DNA from: Candidatus Odyssella thessalonicensis
GTDB taxonomy: Bacteria; Pseudomonadota; Alphaproteobacteria; Bin65
Reading direction: 5' to 3'
Assembly: GCA_005240015.1 (NCBI GenBank)
Contig: SBBV01000029.1
Location: 1-5,622 of the forward strand
Length of the DNA stretch: 5,622 nucleotides
Shown here: piece by piece, positions 1 to 5,622 of the stretch
How positions within the stretch are numbered: position 1 is the first letter of the stretch
Layout: each line of letters opens with the position of its first letter
Position numbers and translations under genes: made by a program
The notes under the pieces: generated by a model
Databases searched by the model: none
What the model was told of the DNA's origin: nothing
What the model saw: only the letters and a program-made list of their open reading frames with translations

Positions 1-804
1 GGGCGCATGCGCGCCGAAGAGGTGCGCGACTTCATCGCCAAGCAGCTCGCCGACGAAAGCGTGCCGCACGCCGAGAAGAGCGCGCTCGTCTACGACCTTA
101 TCGCGATCAAGGCCTACGACGTCGTCCTGCCGGCGCTCGAGGCGCTGGTGGCCCAGGGGCGGCGCGAATTCGTCGAGCTCTATGCCGCGGCGCTCACCGG
201 CGTGCGCGACAAGAAGCAGCTGCGCGCGCTGCTCGAGCGCGAGCTGAAGCAGGTCACGGAGCGCGCCAAGCTGCAGGCCCTCGCCGGCGTCGCGTTCCAG
301 GAGAGCCTGCTCGACATCGCGCGCCCGGCCTACGAGCGCCTCATCAAGCAGGACCCCAAGAATCTCGAGGCGCTGAAGCGGCTCGGGCAGCTGGCGCTCT
401 GGCGCGACGAGCCCGATGCGGCGGCGGCGCGGCGCTATTTCGAGGCCTTCGTCGCCAATGGCGGCGACGACGCCCAGGTCGACTTCATGCTCGGCGAAGC
501 GATCATCCAGTTCCCCGACTGGCAGCGCGGCACGCCGCATTATCAGCGCGCGCTGGCCAAGCTCGCCAAGCTCGAGAAGCCGACGCTGGAAGAGCGCATG
601 ATGCGGGCGAAGATCCTCTACCGGCTCGGGCGTTTCGACGACTCGGTGGCCGCCTACGACGCGCTGCTGCGCGAATATCCGCGCGATCGCGCATTGCGCA
701 ACGAGTTCTACGACGTGCTGGTCGACATGGGGCGCTACGACCGCGCGCGCCAGCTGCGCGGGCCACGGACCGAGCCGGATCCGCTCGGGGCGGCGGAGCG
801 CTGA
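1..804 (+). CDS. TPR-repeat protein upstream of pelD (5' end probably outside the window)
   Basis: This is a soluble, helix-rich protein of at least 265 residues counted from the ATG at 7. The frame is open to base 1 and only six bases precede that ATG, so no ribosome binding site can be judged and the true start may lie upstream. From about residue 89 to 252 it reads as four to five tetratricopeptide-like helical pairs, for example around ARPAYERLIKQDPKNLEAL (105-123), RAKILYRLGRFDDSVAAYDA (200-219) and LVDMGRYDRARQL (238-250). Residues 1-85 are also helical but less regular. No signal peptide or membrane segment is visible in the part present. It ends 2 nt before pelD, so it belongs to the operon. 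TPR modules are known in Pel systems (periplasmic PelB, PelE), and this may be a scaffold or PelB-like TPR module. It is not the C-terminus of a standard PelB, because it ends in a hydrophilic tail rather than a beta-barrel. Fold assignment is good; function is inferred only from context. Confidence 0.7.
   Translation, partial: GRMRAEEVRDFIAKQLADESVPHAEKSALVYDLIAIKAYDVVLPALEALVAQGRREFVELYAAALTGVRDKKQLRALLERELKQVTERAKLQALAGVAFQESLLDIARPAYERLIKQDPKNLEALKRLGQLALWRDEPDAAAARRYFEAFVANGGDDAQVDFMLGEAIIQFPDWQRGTPHYQRALAKLAKLEKPTLEERMMRAKILYRLGRFDDSVAAYDALLREYPRDRALRNEFYDVLVDMGRYDRARQLRGPRTEPDPLGAAER
795..798 (+). promoter_or_regulatory. Ribosome binding site for pelD
   Basis: GGAG lies inside the last codons of the TPR gene, 8 nt before the ATG at 807. 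It supports the 807 start over the in-frame ATG at 918, which would remove a 37-residue hydrophilic leader. The overlap with the upstream reading frame suggests translational coupling. Confidence 0.55.
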
Positions 805-806
805 GC

Positions 807-2744
807 ATGCCGGACCGGCTCAACCACCTGATGCGCTGGGCGCGGAAGGGCGCGCCGCCCGCCGACGTCCCGCCGCAGATCGGCCGCCCCGAGCCGCGCC
901 AGGGCACCGGCCTCCTGATGTCGAGCGAGAGCTTCGTGCATCGCTCGCTGCTCGGCGTGCGCCTCTCGGCGATCATCGAGACCTTCCTCTTCCTCGGCGT
1001 GGCGGTGCTGCTCGATCATCTCTATTTCGCCGGCAACCGCTTCTGGGCCCTCGAGCCGCATCCGTTCTGGCTGCTCGTCGCGCTCGTCAGCGTGCAGTAC
1101 GGCACCAACGAAGGGGTGTTCGCGGCCGCGCTCAGCTCGATCGTGCTGCTTTCGGACAAGCTGCCGGTGCAGTCGATCGACACCGACTTCTACGCCCATG
1201 TGCTGCACCTGGGCGCGCGCCCGCTGCTCTGGCTCGCGAGCGCCGTCGTCCTCGGCGAGCTCCGCAACCGCCACGCCCGCCGCGAGATCGAGCTCGAGCA
1301 GCAGGTCGCCGAATCGAAGAAGCGCGAGCACGGCATCGCGCTCGCCTATCAGGAGCTCAAGGCAGCGCACGAGAAGCTCGAGATCAGCGTCGCTTCCGAG
1401 CTGCGCACCGTCGTCAGCATCTACCGCGCCGCCAAGACGCTGCAGAACCTCTCGGTCAGCGAAGTCATGGCCGGGGCGGTGAACCTCGTCTCGGTCGTGC
1501 TCGGCCCCGAGAAGTTCTCGGTCTACACGGTCGACGGCGGCGCGCTCACGCTGGGCTTGAAGCGCGGCTGGACCAACGAGGACGCCTACGAGACGCGCAT
1601 CTTCCCCGACGATCCGCTGTTCCAGACGGTCGTGGTTGGCCAGCGCTACGTCTCGGCCGCCGACGCCGTTGATGAGCGCGTGCTCGGCCGCCAGGGCGTG
1701 CTCGCCGGGCCGCTGTTTCAGGGCGAGGGCGGCGAGGTCGTCGGCATGCTCAAGATCGAGCGCCTGCGTTTCGCCGACCTCAATCTCACCACGGTCGAGA
1801 ACTTCAAGGTCGTGTGCGAGCTGTTGAGCACCGCGCTCGGCAATGCGCGCCGCTACGACGCCGCCGCCCAGCAGAGCATCCTTTCGACCGATTCGATGCT
1901 GCTCTCCGACGCGTTCTACGCGCGCCAGGCCGCATTCCTCGCGGCGCTCGGCAAGCGCATCGGCTTCCCGATCTCGATCATGCGCATGAGCCTCGAGAAC
2001 CCGGACGATCTCTCCGAAGAGCAGCGCCAGGCGCTGCCCGGGCTCGTGCGCGATGCCAGCGTGCAGGTGCTGCGCACGACCGACCTCGCCTTCGAGTTCA
2101 AGTCCGGGAACTGGCAGTACGTGGTCGTGCTGCCCAATACGCCGATGTCGCAGACCCAGATCGTCGTCGACAAGTTCCGCATGGCGGTCTTGAAGAAGCT
2201 CGCCTCCAACGTGGCGCGGCTCAAGATCGAGTGCGAGCCGCTGGTCGAGCAGAAGGAGGGCGGTGCGCACGCCCAGGCCCTGCCGGCGGTCGAGGAGTAC
2301 GCGCGCCAGACCAAGTTCCTGCTGGCGCTGGCACGGCGGACGCGCTTCCCGCTCTCGGCCATCCGGCTCTCGGTGTCGGTCAACGTGCAGCTGCCGCCGA
2401 CCTTGCGCATGAAGCTGCCCGCGGCGCTGCTCGCCGCGGTACGCGAGAGCCTCGGCGACTCCGATCTCGCCTTCAATCTCGAGCGCTCGGGCCTCACCAT
2501 CGCCGTGCTGATGCCGGGCAGCGAGGTCTCGCAGGCGCGCACCAAGGCGCAGGAGCTGCGCACCGCGATCGCGCGCAAGCTCGGCGGCGCCACCGGCCCG
2601 GTTTCGGTGCAGGCGCATGTGGAGGAACTGGCCGGCGCCGCCGGCACGCCGATCTTGCGACCGCCCGCGGCGCCTGGCGCGCCGGCGAGGGTCGGCTATG
2701 CGCAAAGCGAGCAGCACGCGCCCGAGGGACCGGTGCGCCGATGA
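807..2744 (+). CDS. pelD: PelD, membrane c-di-GMP receptor of the Pel synthase, with duplicated GGDEF-like domain
   Basis: PelD is the inner-membrane receptor that activates Pel polymer synthesis when it binds c-di-GMP. In order the 645-residue protein shows: a hydrophilic leader (1-45); four hydrophobic segments (about 52-72, 85-98, 101-116, 137-150); a charged, probably coiled-coil linker (about 155-200); a GAF-type domain (about 203-345); a degenerate GGDEF domain (about 365-478); and a second related domain (about 494-607) before a Pro/Ala-rich tail. The catalytic GGDEF signature is absent from both copies (SGNWQ region and SGLTI region), so cyclase activity is not expected. The first copy keeps an I-site RxxD (R423-TT-D426) and R458 at D+32. 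As recalled, this is the same spacing as the P. aeruginosa PelD ligands R367, D370 and R402. That PelD is about 455 residues with one GGDEF domain; the extra length here is mostly the second domain. The gene overlaps pelE by 4 nt. Identification rests on architecture, I-site spacing and the pelE-pelF-pelG neighbours. The start at 807 is favoured by its ribosome binding site; 918 is the alternative. Confidence 0.87.
   Translation: MPDRLNHLMRWARKGAPPADVPPQIGRPEPRQGTGLLMSSESFVHRSLLGVRLSAIIETFLFLGVAVLLDHLYFAGNRFWALEPHPFWLLVALVSVQYGTNEGVFAAALSSIVLLSDKLPVQSIDTDFYAHVLHLGARPLLWLASAVVLGELRNRHARREIELEQQVAESKKREHGIALAYQELKAAHEKLEISVASELRTVVSIYRAAKTLQNLSVSEVMAGAVNLVSVVLGPEKFSVYTVDGGALTLGLKRGWTNEDAYETRIFPDDPLFQTVVVGQRYVSAADAVDERVLGRQGVLAGPLFQGEGGEVVGMLKIERLRFADLNLTTVENFKVVCELLSTALGNARRYDAAAQQSILSTDSMLLSDAFYARQAAFLAALGKRIGFPISIMRMSLENPDDLSEEQRQALPGLVRDASVQVLRTTDLAFEFKSGNWQYVVVLPNTPMSQTQIVVDKFRMAVLKKLASNVARLKIECEPLVEQKEGGAHAQALPAVEEYARQTKFLLALARRTRFPLSAIRLSVSVNVQLPPTLRMKLPAALLAAVRESLGDSDLAFNLERSGLTIAVLMPGSEVSQARTKAQELRTAIARKLGGATGPVSVQAHVEELAGAAGTPILRPPAAPGAPARVGYAQSEQHAPEGPVRR
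1917..2567 (+). repeat. Tandem duplication of the degenerate GGDEF domain inside PelD
   Basis: PelD residues 371-460 (1917-2186) and 498-587 (2298-2567) align without any gap at a constant offset of 127 residues. A hand count gives 30 identities in 90 positions. Both copies begin YARQ..FL, share R.xxFP.S, DLAF and SQ, and carry an Arg at D+32 (R458 and R585). The duplication is evident in the protein, not as a near-identical DNA repeat, so it is old and the copies have diverged. Confidence 0.8.
2073..2084 (+). other. c-di-GMP I-site (RTTD) codons in the first GGDEF-like domain of PelD
   Basis: Residues 423-426 read R-T-T-D, immediately followed by LAF and then a degenerate active-site loop and the strand VVVLPNT. 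This aligns with the RxxD inhibitory site that precedes GG(D/E)EF in diguanylate cyclases such as PleD. Together with R458 it forms the known PelD-type binding pattern for dimeric c-di-GMP. The equivalent position in the second domain is G-D-S-D (550-553), which lacks the leading Arg. Confidence 0.75.
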
Positions 2745-3826
2745 CGTTCGAAGCGCCCCTTGTCAAGCGCAGCGCCAGCTACGGCGCCGCGTTCGTGCTG
2801 ATGGCGATCGTCACCGCCGTGATCGAGGTGGGATTGGCCGTGTTGCTGCGCAGCGCGCCCGAAAATTGGGGCTTGGTGCTGGGCGTCCACCTCGGTACCT
2901 GCGCCGTGGTCGCCGTGGCGGCGCTCGTCCGCAGCGACGAGCGCGACGAGCACCGGTTGATCCAGGCGCTGGCCGCGACGCTGCCTTTTCTCGGCCCGTT
3001 CGCGCCCATCCTGCTGCTGCCGATCTATCCGATCTATCTGCGCTTCCGGGCGACGGCGACGCCGTTCGAATCCTGGTATCGCCAGCTGTTCCCCGAGGAC
3101 GAAGGCTTCCTCTCGGCCCGGCTCTACCAGTCCATCGTCCGCCGCGAGCTGCCGCGCAGCGACTACACGCCGGTCGTCTCCTACATGGACATGATCTCGC
3201 ACGGCACGGTGGCACAGCGCATCGCCGTGATCGCGACCGTGGCGCGCAACTTCCGCCCGGTGTTCGCGCCGGTGCTGAAGGCCGCCATCGCCGACGACAA
3301 TCCCGAAGTGCGCGTGCAGGCGGCGACGGCCATCGCCAAGCTGACCGACGATTTCGTGGGCCGGGTCCAGGGGCTGGAAGCACGCGTCGCCGACGCACCG
3401 GGCGACATCGAACGGCTGCGCGAGCTGGCCAAGGCCTACGACGAATACGCCTACACCGGCATCCTCGACGACACGCTCGAGCAAAACAACCGGCTGCGCG
3501 CGCTGCAAGTGTGGCTCAATTACTGCGAGCGCGCGCCCGACGACAGCGAGGCGTCGCTCGCCGTCGGGCGGCTCCTGATGCGGCTCGAGCGCCACAGTCT
3601 CGCTGCGCAATGGCTCGAGCGCGCCTTCGCGGAAGGGCGCGCCACGCGCCAGGCGGTGCTCTGGTACATGGAGGTGCTGTACGCGCAGGGGCGGACCGAC
3701 GCGTTGCGCGCGCTGGCCGCGCAGACCGTGACCGACCTCGCGCAGGACCGCACGCTTTCGCCCAAGGCGGTTTCGGCGGCACAGCTCTGGGCCACCGGCG
3801 CCGCCGGCCGGCCGAGCTCCGCATGA
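2741..3826 (+). CDS. pelE: PelE, membrane-anchored helical-repeat subunit of the Pel synthase
   Basis: PelE is an inner-membrane scaffold subunit of the Pel synthase complex, which in P. aeruginosa joins PelD, PelF and PelG. The 361-residue product has hydrophobic segments at about 15-36 and 44-63 and a third proline-containing one at about 78-100. A soluble region follows. Residues about 143-203 resemble HEAT-type helices (AVIATVARNFRP, then NPEVRVQAATAIAKL), and TPR-like helical pairs occupy about 220-330. The start is the ATG at 2741 within an ATGA overlap with the pelD stop; a purine-rich GAGGGA at 2724-2729 lies 11 nt upstream. The same frame is open far upstream through pelD, but that is a high-GC shadow and not an N-terminal extension. 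P. aeruginosa PelE is about 330 residues with two membrane helices and TPRs, so length and plan agree apart from the possible third segment. Sequence conservation in PelE is weak, so position between pelD and pelF carries much of the call. Confidence 0.8.
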   Translation: MTFEAPLVKRSASYGAAFVLMAIVTAVIEVGLAVLLRSAPENWGLVLGVHLGTCAVVAVAALVRSDERDEHRLIQALAATLPFLGPFAPILLLPIYPIYLRFRATATPFESWYRQLFPEDEGFLSARLYQSIVRRELPRSDYTPVVSYMDMISHGTVAQRIAVIATVARNFRPVFAPVLKAAIADDNPEVRVQAATAIAKLTDDFVGRVQGLEARVADAPGDIERLRELAKAYDEYAYTGILDDTLEQNNRLRALQVWLNYCERAPDDSEASLAVGRLLMRLERHSLAAQWLERAFAEGRATRQAVLWYMEVLYAQGRTDALRALAAQTVTDLAQDRTLSPKAVSAAQLWATGAAGRPSSA

Positions 3827-3828
3827 GG
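3825..3828 (+). promoter_or_regulatory. Ribosome binding site for pelF overlapping the pelE stop
   Basis: GAGG begins within the TGA stop of pelE (3824-3826) and lies 8 nt before the pelF ATG at 3837. Ribosomes ending pelE would sit on the pelF start region, which suggests coupled translation. It supports 3837 as the start. Confidence 0.5.
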
Positions 3829-3836
3829 CGCCGGCG

Positions 3837-5366
3837 ATGAGCGAACGCAGAGAAGCCGATGTCTGCCTGCTGCTCGAGGGAACGTACCCTTATGTGAGCG
3901 GCGGCGTCTCGAGCTGGGTGCATGACATCATCGGCGGGCTGCCGGAGCTCAACTTCCACATCGTGGCGCTGCTGCCCAACCGCGCGCCGAGGAAGCGCGT
4001 TTATCAGATGCCGCAGAACGTGGTCGGGCTCGATCACCTTTATCTCCACGAGCTGGCGGGCGGCTGGCCGTGGCTGCCGCGCCTGAAATCGTTCTTCCGC
4101 GAGACCGAGCTCTATCTCCAGAACATCATGCAGCGCGGCACGCTCGACGACGTCCGCGGGCTGGTCGGCCTGTTCGCGCGCTCGCGCGGGCGGCTCGGCG
4201 CGGAGATCCTCTACAATTCCCACGCCGCGTGGGAGATGCTGCTCAATCTTTACCGGCGCAGCCAGTCGCGCAGCCCGTTCCTGGAGTATTTCTACACGTG
4301 GCGCGCGCTGATCGGCGGCCTCTATGCGGTGCTGCTGGCACCGCTGCCGCGAGCGCGCGCCTATCACGCGGTGTCGACCGGCTATGCGGGCGCGCTCATG
4401 GCCCGCGCCGCGGCCGAAACCGGCCGGCCCGCCATCGTCACCGAGCACGGCATTTACACCAACGAGCGGCGCATCGAGATCACGATGGCCGATTGGATCT
4501 ACGACACGCCCTATTCAAGCTTCAGCGTGTCGGACGTGCCGCGCAACTTGAAGGACTTGTGGAAGGACGTGTTCGGCACCTATTCGCTCGCCTGCTACCA
4601 GGCGGCCGAGGAGGTCCTCACCATCTTCAGCGGCAACCAGAAATTCCAGCGCGGCGACGGCGCCGACCCGGCCAAGATGCGCGTGATCCCGAACGGCGTC
4701 GACGTTCCGCGCTATGCCGGCGTCGAGCGCGTGGAGGGCGCGCGGCGGCCGACCGTGGCGCTGATCGGCCGCGTCGTGCCGATCAAGGACGTCAAGACCT
4801 TCATCCGCGCCTGCGGCCTCCTTCAGCAGCAGATCCTCGAGCTCGAGGCGGTGATCATCGGCCCGTTGGACGAAGACAAGGAATACGCCGAGGAGTGCCG
4901 CGAATACGTGCGCAAGGAGGGGCTCGAATCGACCATCACCTTCACCGGCAAGGTCAACATCCTCGACTATCTCGGGCGCATCGATGTGGTGGTGCTCACC
5001 AGCATCAGCGAGGGCCAGCCGCTCGTGATCCTCGAGGCCGGGGCGGCCGGCATCCCGTCGGTCGCGACCGATGTCGGCGCCTGCCGCGAGATCATCATGG
5101 GACGCGACGGCGAGGATGCGGCGCTCGGGCCCGGCGGCGTCGTGACCACGCTCACCAGCCCCAAGGCCACGGCCGAGGCCATGGGCCGGCTGCTCGGCGA
5201 CCCGGACTTCTACGCCGCCTGCAGCGCCGCGATCCGCGAGCGCGTGCGCCGCTACTACGACAAGCGCGACATGCTCGGCGCCTACCGTGCGCTCTACGAG
5301 AGGCTCATCGCGGCGCCCGACGCGGCGTCTCAAGCGAAGGGGAGGCGGCGCGCATGGCGGGCGTAG
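3837..5366 (+). CDS. pelF: PelF, GT4-family glycosyltransferase (Pel polysaccharide polymerase)
   Basis: PelF is the cytosolic, retaining GT-B glycosyltransferase that polymerises Pel from a UDP-activated amino sugar, working with membrane partners PelD, PelE and PelG. The 509 residues match the family's usual length of about 500-510. The N-terminal Rossmann domain opens with the PelF hallmark EGTYPYVSGGVSSWVH (14-29), with the glycine-rich GGVS loop typical of GT4 acceptor-side domains. TEHGIY occurs at 202-207 and IPNGVD at 284-289. The C-terminal domain begins near 305 with LIGRVVPIKD (309-318), which carries the conserved Arg and Lys (R312, K317) expected to contact the donor diphosphate. 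The E-x7-E motif of retaining GT4 enzymes is intact at E392 and E400 in SEGQPLVILEAG. No membrane segment or signal peptide is evident, although residues 157-170 are fairly hydrophobic. The gene starts 10 nt after pelE and overlaps pelG by 13 nt. No inactivating change was seen. Confidence 0.96.
   Translation: MSERREADVCLLLEGTYPYVSGGVSSWVHDIIGGLPELNFHIVALLPNRAPRKRVYQMPQNVVGLDHLYLHELAGGWPWLPRLKSFFRETELYLQNIMQRGTLDDVRGLVGLFARSRGRLGAEILYNSHAAWEMLLNLYRRSQSRSPFLEYFYTWRALIGGLYAVLLAPLPRARAYHAVSTGYAGALMARAAAETGRPAIVTEHGIYTNERRIEITMADWIYDTPYSSFSVSDVPRNLKDLWKDVFGTYSLACYQAAEEVLTIFSGNQKFQRGDGADPAKMRVIPNGVDVPRYAGVERVEGARRPTVALIGRVVPIKDVKTFIRACGLLQQQILELEAVIIGPLDEDKEYAEECREYVRKEGLESTITFTGKVNILDYLGRIDVVVLTSISEGQPLVILEAGAAGIPSVATDVGACREIIMGRDGEDAALGPGGVVTTLTSPKATAEAMGRLLGDPDFYAACSAAIRERVRRYYDKRDMLGAYRALYERLIAAPDAASQAKGRRRAWRA
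5337..5345 (+). promoter_or_regulatory. Strong ribosome binding site for pelG inside pelF
   Basis: AAGGGGAGG lies 8 nt before the ATG at 5354, inside the last codons of pelF. It is the strongest Shine-Dalgarno-like sequence among the gene starts here and fixes the pelG start, giving a 13-nt overlap with pelF. Confidence 0.7.
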
Positions 5367-5622
5367 GCTTCGCGCTGCGCCGGCTCGCCGAGCGCGGCGA
5401 CCTGATGGGCGTCGTCCAGGCCTATGCCCACTCGGCGGCGGCCTCGACTGGCCCGTGGCTCTACACGATCATCTGCCTCGCCACGCTCACCGTCTATTCG
5501 CTGCCGATCGTCGGCAGCGAGGGCGTCACGCTGTTCCGCGCGATCGAAATCCTGAAGGAGTACTTCGGGCTGGACGAAATCACCGTCCGGCTTCAGCCGC
5601 GGTACAACATCGCGCCAACGCA
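5354..5622 (+). CDS. pelG: PelG N-terminus (partial), becoming non-PelG sequence after about residue 64
   Basis: PelG is the multi-spanning inner-membrane protein of the Pel system, related to MOP/MATE-type polysaccharide transporters and thought to carry the growing chain across the membrane. Residues 1-64 fit a PelG N-terminus: MAGVGFALRRLAERGDLMGV, then QAYAHSAAASTGPWLYT and a first membrane segment at about 34-54 (PWLYTIICLATLTVYSLPIV), ending in VTLFRAI at 58-64. PelG proteins would continue into a second hydrophobic helix (typically an IYNF-like stretch). Here residues 65-89 are hydrophilic and read as an SRAP-family protein instead. The frame stays open to the window edge, so the reading frame is a PelG-SRAP hybrid. 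The native pelG part ends near 5545; the rest is treated separately. The start is supported by the ribosome binding site at 5337-5345 and by the pelF overlap. Confidence 0.82.
   Translation, partial: MAGVGFALRRLAERGDLMGVVQAYAHSAAASTGPWLYTIICLATLTVYSLPIVGSEGVTLFRAIEILKEYFGLDEITVRLQPRYNIAPT
5546..5622 (+). other. SRAP (YedK/HMCES-like) gene fragment joined in frame to pelG
   Basis: The last 77 bases translate as EILKEYFGLDEI, then TVRLQPRYNIAPT, and end mid-codon. The pattern of an (I/L)xxxF(F/Y)GLD(E/D) stretch followed shortly by RYNIAPTQ is characteristic of the N-terminal region of SRAP proteins, which crosslink to abasic sites in single-stranded DNA. The catalytic Cys2 of the MCGR start would lie just before this stretch and is absent, replaced by the PelG sequence. 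By hand count GC is 45/77 here against 51/77 in the preceding 77 bases, a modest drop consistent with a different origin. The fragment is too short to be functional as seen. It may be the true start of another contig's sequence wrongly joined here. Confidence 0.72.

Noticed and set aside
735..2717. Long open frame on the - strand opposite pelD (about 660 codons).
   Set aside because: The translation is low-complexity Arg/Ala/Glu/Gly/His-rich with no domain pattern, as expected antisense to a high-GC gene. The + strand gene has clear domains and membrane segments.
1814..2740. Open + frame upstream of and continuous with pelE.
   Set aside because: The upstream part is Arg/Ala-rich shadow sequence of pelD. 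PelE-like composition begins only at the ATG at 2741, which has the expected ATGA overlap.
807..2744. PelD as an active diguanylate cyclase.
   Set aside because: Neither GGDEF-like domain has a GG(D/E)EF active-site motif, and the surrounding genes make a receptor role far more likely.
2696..3610. Open - strand frame opposite pelE.
   Set aside because: Composition is typical of an antisense shadow, with no domain, no convincing ribosome site, and full overlap with pelE.
2617..3840. Second open + frame across pelE (about 407 codons).
   Set aside because: It is Arg-rich, has no recognisable motif, and is out of frame with the membrane and helical-repeat protein. Taken as a GC-rich shadow.
3516..4448. 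Open - strand frame opposite the pelE/pelF junction.
   Set aside because: Low-complexity Arg/Ala translation overlapping the well-supported pelF.
4515..5333. Open - strand frame opposite the C-terminal half of pelF.
   Set aside because: It is the antisense of a GT4 domain with intact motifs on the + strand; the translation shows no motif of its own.
5354..5622. A genuine new PelG-SRAP fusion protein as a novel system.
   Set aside because: The switch falls inside the transmembrane core of PelG and removes the catalytic Cys2 of SRAP, so neither half could work. A chimeric join is the simpler reading.
1..5622. Promoters, terminators, tRNA/rRNA, insertion sequences, CRISPR arrays or riboswitches.
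   Set aside because: None could be supported. Genes are packed end to end with gaps of 10 nt or less, leaving no intergenic space, and no repeat or hairpin-plus-T-run pattern was seen.

Overview
This window is the core of a Pel-type exopolysaccharide (PEL) biosynthesis operon, all on the + strand, in a high-GC Gram-negative bacterium. Base composition, heavy G/C at third codon positions and the style of the proteins suggest a proteobacterium, possibly an alphaproteobacterium. That placement is a guess from composition and protein character; there is no rRNA or other marker here.

Layout: (1) 1-804, a soluble TPR (tetratricopeptide) protein, probably open at its 5' end; (2) 807-2744, PelD, the membrane-anchored c-di-GMP receptor with a GAF domain and, unusually, two degenerate GGDEF domains in tandem; (3) 2741-3826, PelE, with membrane segments followed by HEAT/TPR-like helices; (4) 3837-5366, PelF, the cytosolic GT4 glycosyltransferase that makes the polymer; (5) 5354 onward, the N-terminus of PelG, the multi-spanning membrane protein. 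Gene junctions are very tight: a 2-nt gap, a 4-nt ATGA overlap, a 10-nt gap and a 13-nt overlap. This points to one translationally coupled transcript. No internal promoter, terminator, RNA gene, mobile element or CRISPR array was seen, and no gap approaches 300 bases.

By analogy with Pseudomonas aeruginosa, PelD, PelE, PelF and PelG form the inner-membrane synthase complex. c-di-GMP binding to PelD switches on polymerisation by PelF, and PelG with PelE provide the membrane part. pelA, pelC and a recognisable outer-membrane pelB barrel are not in the window and may lie upstream.

Two points stand out. First, PelD carries an internal duplication of its degenerate GGDEF domain. The first copy keeps the full c-di-GMP I-site pattern, while the second has lost the leading arginine. 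Second, the last ~77 bases do not look like PelG. They read, in the same frame, as an SRAP/YedK-type (abasic-site processing) protein ending in the hallmark RYNIAPT. The right edge is therefore most likely a chimeric join (assembly artefact) or, less likely, a real rearrangement truncating pelG.
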